A stretch of 64,000 nt of DNA from Paenibacillus dauci (GTDB lineage Bacteria; Bacillota; Bacilli; Paenibacillales; Paenibacillaceae). This document shows positions 44,946 through 55,449 of the stretch, one piece after another (the first letter of the stretch is position 1; every line of letters starts with the position of its first letter). The DNA is taken from the NCBI RefSeq assembly GCF_000971985.1, contig NZ_LAQQ01000002.1:496001-560000 (forward strand), written 5' to 3'. The notes under the pieces are model-generated. The model made no database searches. It saw only the letters and a program-made list of their open reading frames with translations, and was not told the DNA's origin. A program made the position numbers and the translations under genes.

Positions 44946-45277
44946 AGGAGAGGATAACAATTGTTTAACAAACCAGAGATATAGAGCTCCAAACCAAGTG
45001 TCCTTCTGCTGTGGTCAGGTACAGACGCTGCTACAAATATGCTGAAAACTGCTGAAAAAATTGCTGAATTTCAATTTTTAAGTAAAAAAACATTAACTAA
45101 TTTACCTTTAGCTCCGATAAGTTATGGGTAAGCTGGTTATTTACCAGTAACTACGTGGCTTGTTCATAGGCATCCATTAGCGCATCTCCAAGAAGCAGAA
45201 TACACTCACATTTATGAAAAGCCAGCGATAGTTTTTATAAAAGGACATGGTAATGTCCAAGGGGGAAACAGGGGTTT
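44946..45277. other. intergenic region upstream of the chemoreceptor gene
   Basis: It holds a sigma-D-like promoter at 45094-45120 and about 150 bases of possible leader. A riboswitch was looked for (c-di-GMP, SAM types) and not recognised. Confidence 0.45.
45094..45120 (+). promoter_or_regulatory. sigma-D (sigma-28)-like promoter of the chemoreceptor
   Basis: TAAC (45094-45097), 15 bases, then TCCGATAA (45113-45120) resemble the motility sigma consensus TAAA-N15-GCCGATAT, as expected for a chemotaxis gene. Confidence 0.5.
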
Positions 45278-46984
45278 ATGAAAAGATTGGGATTCAGGGA
45301 GAAAATGGTGATCTTTATCAGTCTGGTCATTATTATCGGCAGCGGATTGCTCGGCTATTATGCCGTGAAAAAAGCGGATAATCAGATCGTGGGAGCTGCG
45401 CAGAAAAAACTGCTCAGTGATCTGGATACCGGAATGCTGCTGATTGATGCCATGTATCCGGGTGAGTGGTCCGAGCGTGACGGCAAGCTGTACAAAGGCA
45501 CGACTGTAATGAACGATAATTTTGACTGGCTGGATAACTTCGGCAAAAAAACCGGCGATACCGCTACCTTGTTCTTGCAGGATACACGTGTAGCGACCAA
45601 TGTTATCAAGCCCGATGGCAGCCGCGCAGTCGGAACGAAAATCTCTGACAAAGTAGGCAATGTAGTACTCAAGCAAGGGCAGTCTTACACCGGCGAAGCC
45701 GAAGTTGTCGGACAGGTCAATCAGGCTGCCTATATACCGCTGCATAATGCAGCCGGCGATATTATCGGCATCTGGTATGTCGGTGTACCGAATGCGCCAT
45801 ACGAGCAGGCCAGTGATGAATTTGAACAGGGAATTATCCTGTTTATCGTCTTTGAAGTAATTGCAGCCATTATTATGATCTGGCTGTTGACCAAGCGTAT
45901 GCTGCGTCCACTTGTTATGATTACACGTGCAGCCGAGCAGGTTGCCGGTGGTAGTCTGCAGGTGCAGCTGCCGGAAGTACACAGCAAAGACGAGATTGGC
46001 AGACTGTCTCTTTCTATTCGTACGATGATGGATAATCTGTCTCATCTGATGCAGGATATCCGTCAGAATATGTATTCTTCCGCCAGTCAGATCAGCGCTT
46101 CGTCTGAGCAGTTCTCCCGCTCTCTGGAGGAGATGAGCAGCTCCTACAGCCAAGTGGTAATCAGCAACAAGGAAATGAACGAGAATGCGGAAGCCGGCAG
46201 CCATGTGCTGCATGATTCAATGAAGACAATGAATACACTCACACAGCTCATTGATCGGGCTGCTGTACGTGTAGACGGTGCGGTACAGGATTCACAGCAT
46301 ACACGTGAAACTGCCCAGCTGGGCAAGGAGACGATGGCGCAGACGATTCGTGCGCTGGACAGCTTTGCTGAATCCTCCTTGGAAAATGCCCGTATCGTCG
46401 GTCAACTGGAAGAGTACTCCAAAGAAATCAAATCGATTGCCCATACCATTTCCGGTATTGCCGGCTCTACCAATCTGCTGGCACTGAACGCATCGATCGA
46501 AGCAGCACGTGCCGGAGAAGCAGGCCGCGGATTTGCAGTAGTTGCCTCTGAAGTACGCAAGCTGGCTGAACAAGCCAGCGAAGGAGCCAGCTCGGTAGAA
46601 GAATTTACCGCCAAGATGGGTGAATCGCTCCAGCAGGCCGTTGATATGCTCCAGCATGGCAAAATGCATCTGGATACCGGACGCGAAGCAGCCCATTCTT
46701 CCGAAGAGGCACTGGAAGCGATCTGGCAGGCTGTCGGTACAACAGCTGCCAGTATACAGGAAGTATCTGTTATTGCCCGCCAGAAAGTTGAACATGCCCA
46801 GCAGGTAACCGGCATGATGAGCAAGCTGGAAAATACAGTGGAACATACACTGTCTGCTTCCAGCCAGGTATTGACTATTTCCGAGACGGTAGCAAGTGAA
46901 CTGGAGACACTGGCAGCCGGCTCGGAGGAGCTGGATGCCATGTCCACCCAGCTGCAGTCTGCCGTATCCAAAGTACTATCCTAA
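45278..46984 (+). CDS. methyl-accepting chemotaxis protein
   Basis: The protein has 568 residues. First membrane segment at about 10-30 ([19 protein letters not shown]), an extracytoplasmic single-Cache domain (about 31-185, [28 protein letters not shown]), second segment at about 190-212, HAMP (about 213-268) and a cytoplasmic signalling domain whose hairpin tip reads [21 protein letters not shown]. It senses a small ligand outside the cell and controls CheA. Runs of Gln/Glu pairs are plausible methylation sites. A GGGGGAAACAGGGG leader precedes the ATG. Confidence 0.93.
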   Translation: MKRLGFREKMVIFISLVIIIGSGLLGYYAVKKADNQIVGAAQKKLLSDLDTGMLLIDAMYPGEWSERDGKLYKGTTVMNDNFDWLDNFGKKTGDTATLFLQDTRVATNVIKPDGSRAVGTKISDKVGNVVLKQGQSYTGEAEVVGQVNQAAYIPLHNAAGDIIGIWYVGVPNAPYEQASDEFEQGIILFIVFEVIAAIIMIWLLTKRMLRPLVMITRAAEQVAGGSLQVQLPEVHSKDEIGRLSLSIRTMMDNLSHLMQDIRQNMYSSASQISASSEQFSRSLEEMSSSYSQVVISNKEMNENAEAGSHVLHDSMKTMNTLTQLIDRAAVRVDGAVQDSQHTRETAQLGKETMAQTIRALDSFAESSLENARIVGQLEEYSKEIKSIAHTISGIAGSTNLLALNASIEAARAGEAGRGFAVVASEVRKLAEQASEGASSVEEFTAKMGESLQQAVDMLQHGKMHLDTGREAAHSSEEALEAIWQAVGTTAASIQEVSVIARQKVEHAQQVTGMMSKLENTVEHTLSASSQVLTISETVASELETLAAGSEELDAMSTQLQSAVSKVLS

Positions 46985-46988
46985 TCAT

Positions 46989-47041
46989 AAAAATGCCCGC
47001 TGAACCGGTGATCTTCTCACCGTGTCAGCGGGCATTTTTTA
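46989..47041 (+). terminator. rho-independent terminator after the chemoreceptor
   Basis: A 15-base-pair stem (AAAAATGCCCGCTGA with its complement) with an inner CCGGTGA/TCACCG hairpin and a T-run. Confidence 0.9.
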
Positions 47042-47211
47042 TACGAAACGGTCTGCTCTATACATACAGGTACCAGTTCTCGCATGTAACAGTCATTTTG
47101 GATGATCTGGAAAAGGAAGTTAAGAAGATACGCACTCTTTCAATTCATGCTGCTTTTCAGCCAGTAGTTTGAAGGTCTTCCAGCCGTTGAACAGCCGTCC
47201 GGAGATCTTCA

Positions 47212-47796
47212 TCACTGACAGCCTGTTGGATTCCAGCGTACATCCGAAGTAAGGGGCAGTTCGTGGCTGACCGCCTGAATAATCTCTTCGGGATTGGCCG
47301 AGACGAACAATCGGCTCAGGCAGGATTGACCGGTAAATCCTTCATTCATGCTGTGCTGGATCATCTGCAGCAGGGGATCATAGTAGCCGCGGATATTGTA
47401 CAGACCAAGCGGTTTATTGTGAATGCCGATCTGCGACCAGCATAATACTTCGAATAATTCCTCCAATGTACCGAGTCCGCCAGGCAGGGCGATAAAGGCA
47501 TCTGCCTGCTCCTGCATCATGGCTTTGCGTTCATGCATGCTGCCTACCTGTATCATCTCTGTTAATCCCTGATGTACCCGCTCACCGTGAAGCAGTCCGC
47601 CCGGCATAATACCGGTTACTTCCCCGCCGGAAGCCAGCGCCGCATCGGCAACTGCACCCATCAGTCCCAGACGCGAGCCGCCGTAGATAAGACGATATCC
47701 AAGTCCGGCAATATGGGTACCCAGCTGTGCAGCAGACTGAAGATAATCGGGATGATGTCCTGTTGCTGATCCTGCAAATACACAGATCGACTTCAT
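47212..47796 (-). CDS. LOG-family protein (TIGR00730, cytokinin riboside phosphoribohydrolase-like)
   Basis: A protein of 194 residues with the Rossmann-like LOG fold: YGGSRLGLMGAVADAAL, SMHERKAMM and the hallmark PGGLGTLEELFEV. Members hydrolyse nucleoside 5'-monophosphates to base and ribose phosphate. The ATG at 47796 has GAGGAG eight bases upstream. It stands alone. Confidence 0.9.
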   Translation of the reverse strand: MKSICVFAGSATGHHPDYLQSAAQLGTHIAGLGYRLIYGGSRLGLMGAVADAALASGGEVTGIMPGGLLHGERVHQGLTEMIQVGSMHERKAMMQEQADAFIALPGGLGTLEELFEVLCWSQIGIHNKPLGLYNIRGYYDPLLQMIQHSMNEGFTGQSCLSRLFVSANPEEIIQAVSHELPLTSDVRWNPTGCQ

Positions 47797-47960
47797 GCTG
47801 TTCACTCCTCACAAGGGAATAATTTACAGTATACCATAGTATATATAACCTTTATTTACACAGTTCATAATGAAATCAGGTTTTGTGCAAAAATAATTAT
47901 AGCCGCTGATCCCGGATATACGGCGTCATAGCCTGCTGGGTAAAAAGGGACATCTATCAC

Positions 47961-47998
47961 AAAAATCCCCTGCCGGCATCAGTGCCAGACAGGGGGAT
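47961..47998 (-). terminator. terminator of the SDR gene
   Basis: On the minus strand a stem ATCCCCCTG/CAGGGGAT (one bulge) with an inner GGCAC/GTGCC-type hairpin is followed by TTTTTG. Confidence 0.75.
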
Positions 47999-48089
47999 AG
48001 TTTATGTCCTTTACCCGAAGAATAACCTGTACCGATAAAGAAATGTACAAAGGTATGCTTCTGCAAAACGGAACATAGAGTTAGCCGTA

Positions 48090-48809
48090 TTATTGTGGAT
48101 TGTTCGTCCAGATGCCGGCTGTTTTCAGTACAACACGGGAAGGCAGCTTGAGACCGGCGAGGACCAGCTCGGCTACATCTTCCGGCTGCAGCATACGGTC
48201 TTCGTCGCCAATCGGCAGACCGGCATTCACTGCCAGCGGTGTATTGACTGTACTTGGATTCAGTGCTGTTACACGGATATTGGACTTGCGTACTTCCTGC
48301 ATCAGGGCTTCGGTCATACCCAGCAGAGCGAACTTGGAAGCGCAGTACGCCGAACCTGTCGCAAAGCCGCGCTCGCCGGCTGTCGAAGCGATATTGATAA
48401 TGTCTCCGCTTCCCTGCTCGATCATGGCAGGCAGCAGTTCGTGAGTCACATAATAAGCGCCCATCAGGTTAACACGGATAATCTGTTCCCACTGTTCCGG
48501 ATCCATTTCTGCCAGTTTGCCAAAGGAAGCCGTACCCGCATTGTTGATCAGAATGTCTACATGACCGAGTGAAGCTGCGAGTCCGGATACAGCGGCGCGG
48601 GCTTCCTGGGAGTTGGATACATCAGCGGATGCCGTGAATACCTGCACACCGTACTGCTCGGACAGTGTGTTTTTCAGTTCGTCCAGATCGGCAGCAGTAC
48701 GCGCGAGCAGACCCAGATTCACACCTTCGCGTGCCAGTGACTCGGCGATGGCTTTGCCGATTCCTTTACCCGCCCCAGTAATAATAGCTGTTTTGTTACG
48801 TAATTCCAT
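48090..48809 (-). CDS. short-chain dehydrogenase/reductase, 3-oxoacyl-ACP reductase-like
   Basis: A protein of 239 residues with the classical SDR pattern: TGAGKGIGKAIA (cofactor binding, about 11-22), NNAG, catalytic Ser in INIASTAGERG and the YxxxK pair in SAYCASKFAL. Probably NADPH-dependent because of the LLAR at the end of beta-2. Close to FabG-type reductases but stands alone outside any fatty-acid cluster. TGGAGG precedes the ATG. Confidence 0.88.
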   Translation of the reverse strand: MELRNKTAIITGAGKGIGKAIAESLAREGVNLGLLARTAADLDELKNTLSEQYGVQVFTASADVSNSQEARAAVSGLAASLGHVDILINNAGTASFGKLAEMDPEQWEQIIRVNLMGAYYVTHELLPAMIEQGSGDIINIASTAGERGFATGSAYCASKFALLGMTEALMQEVRKSNIRVTALNPSTVNTPLAVNAGLPIGDEDRMLQPEDVAELVLAGLKLPSRVVLKTAGIWTNNPQ

Positions 48810-49001
48810 AATGATCTAACCTCCATTTTCACGATAATATTTTACTGGAATAGTATACTACTAATGCTCCTTCGAAAAAAATGTTTCATGATATTCACAA
48901 AAGGGTAATCAAATTGGTTACATATTCCGACATATTCTTGTATAATAGTTCAATAATTTCATCGTTTTGAAATAAGAGCTAAATTTCAGGAAAGTGTAGG
49001 G

Positions 49002-49487
49002 ATGCCTGTGGACCAGCGTTACATCAAAACAACCATTCAGACTCTTCTTCATCGCGCTAACAGTGATGTACGGGTTCGCACCAGAAAAAAATTTCCGGGT
49101 CCCCGTTCCATTGGCGGCAAGTTCGGAATGAACAGCCGCATGATCACCTTGTATATTCATGAGATTGAAGAACAGTGCTTTAATATGTTCGGTTCCCTTA
49201 GTCATGTGAATGACTATTTTGCGATTATTATGGCTCACGAACTGGGTCACGCCCAAGATCCAATGCTCGAACAGCTGGCAGACGATCTCGATGACTGTAC
49301 GGATTCGCTGCTGCGCGCACGAATTGCGCTGCGAATTGAGGAAAATGCATGGGAATTCGCCCGCGCCCTTATTCCGGAAGTGAGCAGCTTTGTATTCGAA
49401 CAGATTGTAGACCGTTCGCTGGAAGGCTATCATAATGCGATCAGCCGTGCGGCGGCACAGGGTACCGGTCTTGAAGTGATCGCCTGA
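49002..49487 (+). CDS. zincin-like protein with HELGH motif
   Basis: The protein has 161 residues with HELGH at 79-83 (IIMAHELGHAQD) and a downstream Glu-rich helix (RIALRIEENAWEFARAL) that could give a third metal ligand, as in gluzincins and ImmA-type proteins. No signal peptide, so cytoplasmic. No specific family is recognised. An AGGAAAG site precedes the ATG. No XRE regulator is adjacent, so an ImmA/ImmR-type role is not supported. Confidence 0.7.
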   Translation: MPVDQRYIKTTIQTLLHRANSDVRVRTRKKFPGPRSIGGKFGMNSRMITLYIHEIEEQCFNMFGSLSHVNDYFAIIMAHELGHAQDPMLEQLADDLDDCTDSLLRARIALRIEENAWEFARALIPEVSSFVFEQIVDRSLEGYHNAISRAAAQGTGLEVIA

Positions 49488-49573
49488 TGCATCACCCAGT
49501 CTATTTCTTTGCAGAAGCCGGCAGGACTATCCTACCTTATACGGAGTACAGAACCATGAAGATGATCCATTAG

Positions 49574-49614
49574 AAAACAGATTGCCTCGGAGACGATAAG
49601 GCAGTCTGTTTTTT
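49574..49614 (+). terminator. rho-independent terminator
   Basis: The stem AAAACAGATTGCCT/AGGCAGTCTGTTTT with one mismatch is followed by further T, after the HELGH protein gene. Confidence 0.85.
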
Positions 49615-49757
49615 GTTTTGGCGATATAAGTAAAAGGACTCATGGATTCGCACTTGGTGAACGGTACTGAATAGAGTATGGTAAAGGTACGAATAATGAT
49701 GTAAAAATTATACAGATAATATGATCCATACAAGCAGACGAGAGGAGCATGGACATT

Positions 49758-50219
49758 ATGGCAAACTATATCGGCTGGATTCGTTCACAAGTAGGCCAGG
49801 AGCACATCATTACTAATTTTGCCGGAGCGATTATTACCAATGACAAAGGTGAGATCCTACTGCAAAAGCGCCGGGATAACGGACAATGGGGATTTCCCGG
49901 CGGAGCGATGGAGCTGGGCGAATCGGCAGAGGATACGGTAAAACGCGAAGTCATGGAGGAGACCGGACATACGATCGAGATCCATTATCTTCAGGGAGTA
50001 TACACCAAGTACGATTATACGTATCCGAATGGAGACCGGTCGCAGACGATGCTGGTTGCTTTTGTATGCCGGATTACCGGCGGAGAGCGGCTGCAGGAGA
50101 ATGAAGAGACCCGGGAGCTGCGCTTTTTTGCACCGGAGTCGGCGCCGCCGCTGTTTAACCGGCAGAACGTGGATATGCTGGCCGATTTCCGCGAGGGCCG
50201 CAAAGGGGTATATCGTTAA
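49758..50219 (+). CDS. Nudix hydrolase
   Basis: A protein of 153 residues with a complete Nudix box (GGAMELGESAEDTVKREVME continuing ETG; Gx5Ex7REVMEETG). It hydrolyses a nucleoside diphosphate derivative linked to another moiety, with magnesium. The ATG at 49758 has AGGAG ten bases upstream; the ATG at 49749 is only one or two bases from that site. It is a single gene and its substrate is unknown. Confidence 0.9.
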   Translation: MANYIGWIRSQVGQEHIITNFAGAIITNDKGEILLQKRRDNGQWGFPGGAMELGESAEDTVKREVMEETGHTIEIHYLQGVYTKYDYTYPNGDRSQTMLVAFVCRITGGERLQENEETRELRFFAPESAPPLFNRQNVDMLADFREGRKGVYR

Positions 50220-50229
50220 CGGATTCTTG

Positions 50230-50658
50230 TCAAAGTGACTGCAAAGTGAAATCGACCTGCTTGATAATATGATTATTTTTCTCAAAGCATACGGCATAGT
50301 CTCCTGATGGCCAGCTGCTGTTGTGAAGAGGAATCTCCTCGGCTGCGGTATCACTGCTTTCTTTCAAGGATTGCTCCTGTATAATGCGGCTGGTTGCTTT
50401 GGCAATAACATAGACTCTGGACATGGCAGCAGGCATTTTATCGTCGTTATCCGGATAAATGACAACAGCCCACAGCTGTTTATTATTCGGATAAATGGAT
50501 TGTTGATCCAGAATGCCGGGATGCTCGAAGCTGCGTTCTTGCCCAACCTGCAGATCATAGGCAGGTGCATTTGTATGATGATACAGATAGGTAATCGGAA
50601 TAGACAAAAGGACTCCGGCGCAGAGGAGTATGGCGGCGAGTTTTACTTTTATATTCAA
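50230..50658 (-). CDS. hypothetical exported or membrane-anchored protein
   Basis: A protein of 142 residues with an N-terminal signal/anchor (KLAAILLCAGVLLSIPITYLY) and a hydrophilic extracytoplasmic part containing LWAVVIYPDNDDK and SWPSGDYAVCFEKNN, the latter resembling beta-sandwich extracellular domains. The start is TTG at 50658 with GGGAGGA seven bases upstream. No family is assigned. It converges with the Nudix gene, with ten bases between the stop codons. Confidence 0.65.
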   Translation of the reverse strand: MNIKVKLAAILLCAGVLLSIPITYLYHHTNAPAYDLQVGQERSFEHPGILDQQSIYPNNKQLWAVVIYPDNDDKMPAAMSRVYVIAKATSRIIQEQSLKESSDTAAEEIPLHNSSWPSGDYAVCFEKNNHIIKQVDFTLQSL

Positions 50659-50823
50659 CAGGGAATCCTCCCAACCGGATATTTCGAATCACTGAATTAT
50701 AAATGATGGTCTGGCAGGTAGAACACAGGTATATGGTTAGCGTAGCATAGATGGTATTTTTTGCAATATGTACATGGAAAGCAGTATTTCCAGGCTGTTA
50801 GAAAGCGATAACGATAGATGATG

Positions 50824-50870
50824 AACAAGAAAAGGACATTTCCGGTATGCCGAAATGTCCTTTTCTTGTT
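50824..50870. terminator. long perfect hairpin, terminator of metY
   Basis: An 18-base-pair stem (AACAAGAAAAGGACATTT with its complement) has an inner CGG/CCG pair. A-rich and T-rich arms allow function in both directions. It lies downstream of metY on the minus strand. Confidence 0.85.
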
Positions 50871-50987
50871 AGTTATTTTTCCAGCGATTCGATCAATAGT
50901 TGGGACTATTCGATGTCTGTATTCACAGAGCAGACAAAGCAGGTAGCATGGCACCTGAATCGGTCGGAGTCTGCCCCGAGTAGATCA

Positions 50988-52325
<1,338 letters not shown>

Positions 52326-52460
52326 TCAATCCATCGTTAGACAAGTAATACCATGGTGTGTGAGAAATTGATTTGTATTATTCTCGCACGGGGCTGTTCA
52401 ATATTCAAGCAGCAAACTACATTTCGTAAATATTCTATACTCTATAGAAAAAATGAATAC

Positions 52461-52494
52461 CAAAACAGCCGCAGCGATGTAGGGCTGCGGCTGT
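52461..52494 (-). terminator. terminator of the glycosidase-like gene
   Basis: An 11-base-pair perfect stem ACAGCCGCAGC/GCTGCGGCTGT is followed by TTTTGG on the minus strand, ten bases after the stop codon. Confidence 0.85.
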
Positions 52495-52504
52495 AAAGCA
52501 GAAT

Positions 52505-54784
52505 CTATTGTTCTTTTTTGGCAGGCTTGGCGTACTGTGCGTAGGCTTCCTGCAGAATAGGATAGCTTTTCTTCGGACGTTCGTGGGAGACCGGTTCGTT
52601 CCATGGTTCCCACGTATAGCTGCCAAACGCCGGTGCATTGACCGCTGCCTGGCTGTTTTTCGGTACAAGTACAGGAGAAGCTTTGATACCATCGGTTTTT
52701 TGCGGTGCTACACCTTTGGCTTGATATGGATTTTCCCAGACTGTCAGGGAACTTGGGTCCATAAATCCAAGCAGCATCCATGGAATCGCGAACTCGATCA
52801 CATTATCCTTGGCATACCAGTCGGACAGATTATTGAACTCCGGACTGCTTGGATCGTTGATACCATGATGCAGCTTGCCGACTTCCAACTCTTCAAATGG
52901 CATAGTGACCTTGGTCTGCGGCAAATACAGTTCCCGGTTCAATGCCAGCTTCCATGGGAGGAAGTAACCGGCCGAGCCATCCGCATATTTGGGATCATAC
53001 GGAATCTCTTTGCGGGAAGCGCCATACAGATACGTATGCTGGTCGTAGCCGCTGTTAATGTAGATATGACCGTCTTTGTCTGTATTGCCCTGAATACTGA
53101 CCAGAAACTCAATCGGCTGGTTAAAAGTAACACCAGGCGCTTTGTCCGACTTGAGGCTGCCTTCACCATTAGTATCAAAGCCGATATACAAATTGTTTTG
53201 GCTGAAATCCCAGTTTCCGTTTTTCTTTTCCAGTTTGACGTACAGGTTGGCGGCATCATGTGTCATCTGCATCATCATATCCGGATAGTCCTGGGTAATG
53301 GCAGTCTGATTCTTGGCCCAGTCTTCTGTCTTGCCATCCAGATGAATCATATCGTCCACACTGGCTTCCGGCTCGACAGCGATCACGCCAAAGTGCTCTT
53401 CATTGGTCAGCCGGTTGCGCCACATTGCTCGGCGGTCTGCCGGCTCCAGATCAATCGTATTCCAGGTGAACTTGAACCATTCATCCTGCCATTCGAACAG
53501 CAGGGCGCCATCAAGGCCTTCATCATAAATATCCTTGACCAATCCGGCATCGAGCTTGCCCTGCTCCTCTTCGGTATGCATCCCTTGATTGCGTCCAAGG
53601 GGCCCGTAGTGAGCCATTCCGCGTGAACTTGGCATACCGAACTCGGCAACTACCAGCGGAATGCCCTTATGATGTTCACGCATAGCATGCAGATAACCGG
53701 CGTACGGATTTATAGTACCGTCTGCTTTTTTATACTTTTTGTATTCCGGTTGCTGACGCAGCAGATCCGGGTAGTACGGATAGATATGATAGGAAGAGAA
53801 ATAGCCGGCTTGCCAGACGTTGGCTACAGGCTTGATATTCATCGGATCGACCGATACCAGATCTTCCTGTTCCAGCGGTTCATTCGGATGCTTGAGCGGA
53901 TCGGTAGTCACCCAGTTGGTAAAAGACATCGGGTGCTGCCATCCATATTTCATATCGGCTTCTGCAGTTACATCGAGCATGCTGGCGACCCAGCTCTCAA
54001 AAGCCGTCGCATCCGCATCCGCGCTGAAATATTTGCCTTTGTAAGGTGGCTGATTCGGATGTGCCTTATCCGTTACATCCACTGCATAAGGAAACCACTC
54101 GGTTCCTACCACCCAGCCTAGCAAATACGGAGATACATCCGCTGTATACTGTCCATGCGCATGTCCGGGAGTCTCGTCAATCGTGATCTGTCCGTGAATC
54201 GCTCCGACGGCTTCCTGAATCTCCTTGGTAAAGGATTGGGTAATCTCCGGCGTATAGGCATCGCGGCCTCTGGAATCTTTGCCGATCAGCTCTTCCTCCG
54301 GCGACCACACCCCTTGCATCAGATACAGCGGCTCTTTTTGCGTCTCGTTGTACTCCTTGAGCGCTTCATAGAAAAAAGGAGGCAGGATCGTATAAATCCG
54401 CAGTACCCGGATATTCATCGCTTTCATTTGCGGGAACCAGCGTAAATAATCTTCCTTGGTTGGACTCAGCTCTCCGGGATAATGACCCGGTGTAGTTGCC
54501 CCCAGGTTAATCCCTGCCCAGAAAGAAGGCTGCCATGTACTGCCATCATAGACAGCCAGCTGCTCGCCGACGACGGTGGAGGTACGCTTGATCCCATCCT
54601 TGTCGACAACAGGTACAGTATAGGAGCCGCCTTTGTCGGTGGGCGTATTATTGGCAGCAGGAGCACCTGCCGGACTTCCGCGCAGCAGCCAGAAGGAGAA
54701 AGCGGCGATAACGATAACCGCCGCTACAACAGTGACGATCAATGGACGTTTTAGACGTTGATGTGTTTTTTTTCGGGATCGCAT
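52505..54784 (-). CDS. membrane-anchored glycoside hydrolase-like protein with CBM9-like domain
   Basis: The protein has 759 residues. A basic N-terminus and one membrane segment (PLIVTVVAAVIVIAAFSFWLL) come first, then a (beta/alpha)8-like region (about 75-430: FWAGINLG, MNIRVLRIYTILPPFFYEAL, PLVVAEFGMPSSRG with a likely catalytic Glu, LLFEWQDEWFKFTWNT). A beta-rich C-terminal part (about 455-720: IHLDGKTEDW, LYIGFDTNGEGS, VIEFAIPWMLLGF) resembles CBM9/DOMON carbohydrate-binding domains. It probably acts on a polysaccharide at the cell surface. The exact GH family is not assigned. AAAGGA precedes the ATG. Confidence 0.75.
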   Translation of the reverse strand: MRSRKKTHQRLKRPLIVTVVAAVIVIAAFSFWLLRGSPAGAPAANNTPTDKGGSYTVPVVDKDGIKRTSTVVGEQLAVYDGSTWQPSFWAGINLGATTPGHYPGELSPTKEDYLRWFPQMKAMNIRVLRIYTILPPFFYEALKEYNETQKEPLYLMQGVWSPEEELIGKDSRGRDAYTPEITQSFTKEIQEAVGAIHGQITIDETPGHAHGQYTADVSPYLLGWVVGTEWFPYAVDVTDKAHPNQPPYKGKYFSADADATAFESWVASMLDVTAEADMKYGWQHPMSFTNWVTTDPLKHPNEPLEQEDLVSVDPMNIKPVANVWQAGYFSSYHIYPYYPDLLRQQPEYKKYKKADGTINPYAGYLHAMREHHKGIPLVVAEFGMPSSRGMAHYGPLGRNQGMHTEEEQGKLDAGLVKDIYDEGLDGALLFEWQDEWFKFTWNTIDLEPADRRAMWRNRLTNEEHFGVIAVEPEASVDDMIHLDGKTEDWAKNQTAITQDYPDMMMQMTHDAANLYVKLEKKNGNWDFSQNNLYIGFDTNGEGSLKSDKAPGVTFNQPIEFLVSIQGNTDKDGHIYINSGYDQHTYLYGASRKEIPYDPKYADGSAGYFLPWKLALNRELYLPQTKVTMPFEELEVGKLHHGINDPSSPEFNNLSDWYAKDNVIEFAIPWMLLGFMDPSSLTVWENPYQAKGVAPQKTDGIKASPVLVPKNSQAAVNAPAFGSYTWEPWNEPVSHERPKKSYPILQEAYAQYAKPAKKEQ

Positions 54785-54981
54785 ATTGTCATCCTTTACT
54801 TCATAATGAGTTGCCTGTATTCATACAGTACCACAAAGGAACCATAATATATCATTAAAACCATTACCTTACATAAAAGTGTGTCTTATTGACCGTAAAT
54901 CTGACAATTTTATTCAAATTAAGGCCAAACTGTTGTCACTGCAATTATAGAGGGTAAGTGCAACAGAGGAGGCGATACATC

Positions 54982-55317
54982 ATGCGCAAACATCGTATTC
55001 ACCGTTCCATAAAAGCACCGGTCAAAAGTCGCCGGATGCGGATACACAAGCCGGATTCTTACAAGCTGGCTGTGGAATTCAAAAAACGCCGTCTGGTTGC
55101 CGAGAACCGCTATGAGCTGATCAGTCTGCTGAATGATATGATTACGACGATTTGTTTTCTGGTGGGCAGTTATTTTTTCTTTACGAGTCAGACCAAAACA
55201 GGGACAATCATGTTTGTTATCGGTAATGCCAACACATTATTTAGAGCCATTCTCTCACTGGTACGCAAAATTCATGTGGAATGGATGACTGAACAGGGCC
55301 AGACTGCCGAGAAATAG
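54982..55317 (+). CDS. YrhK-like domain protein
   Basis: A protein of 111 residues. A very basic N-terminus (MRKHRIHRSIKAPVKSRRMR) precedes a YrhK-like membrane hairpin (RYELISLLNDMITTICFLVG, FFFTSQTKTGTIMFVIGNA). Function is unknown. The ATG at 54982 has AGAGGAGG ten bases upstream. It stands alone and is divergent from the glycosidase-like gene. Confidence 0.75.
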   Translation: MRKHRIHRSIKAPVKSRRMRIHKPDSYKLAVEFKKRRLVAENRYELISLLNDMITTICFLVGSYFFFTSQTKTGTIMFVIGNANTLFRAILSLVRKIHVEWMTEQGQTAEK

Positions 55318-55382
55318 CAGCTTTACCGCATTTCGGCATATATGTTTCAATAAATATGTATATATATAAAATATGTATATAT

Positions 55383-55410
55383 AAAAACCCCGGCTGCAGC
55401 AGCCAGGGTT
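55383..55410 (-). terminator. terminator of the FAD-Rieske gene
   Basis: On the minus strand AACCCTGGCTGCTGCAGCCG folds into a stem with one mismatch and is followed by GGGGTTTTTAT. Confidence 0.65.
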
Positions 55411-55449
55411 CATTTTTTATGTGCAGATTGCATTGGTTGATAGGAGAAG

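Noticed and set aside
44946-45277. Search for a c-di-GMP riboswitch upstream of the chemoreceptor
   Set aside because: The conserved GEMM core could not be found; only a sigma-D-like promoter is supported.
45212-46213. 333-codon open frame antisense to the chemoreceptor
   Set aside because: The plus strand has a full chemoreceptor with promoter and terminator; no supporting feature on the minus strand.
52508-53626. 372-codon open frame antisense to the glycosidase-like gene
   Set aside because: No ribosome binding site or domain; composition is what antisense of a GC-balanced gene would give.
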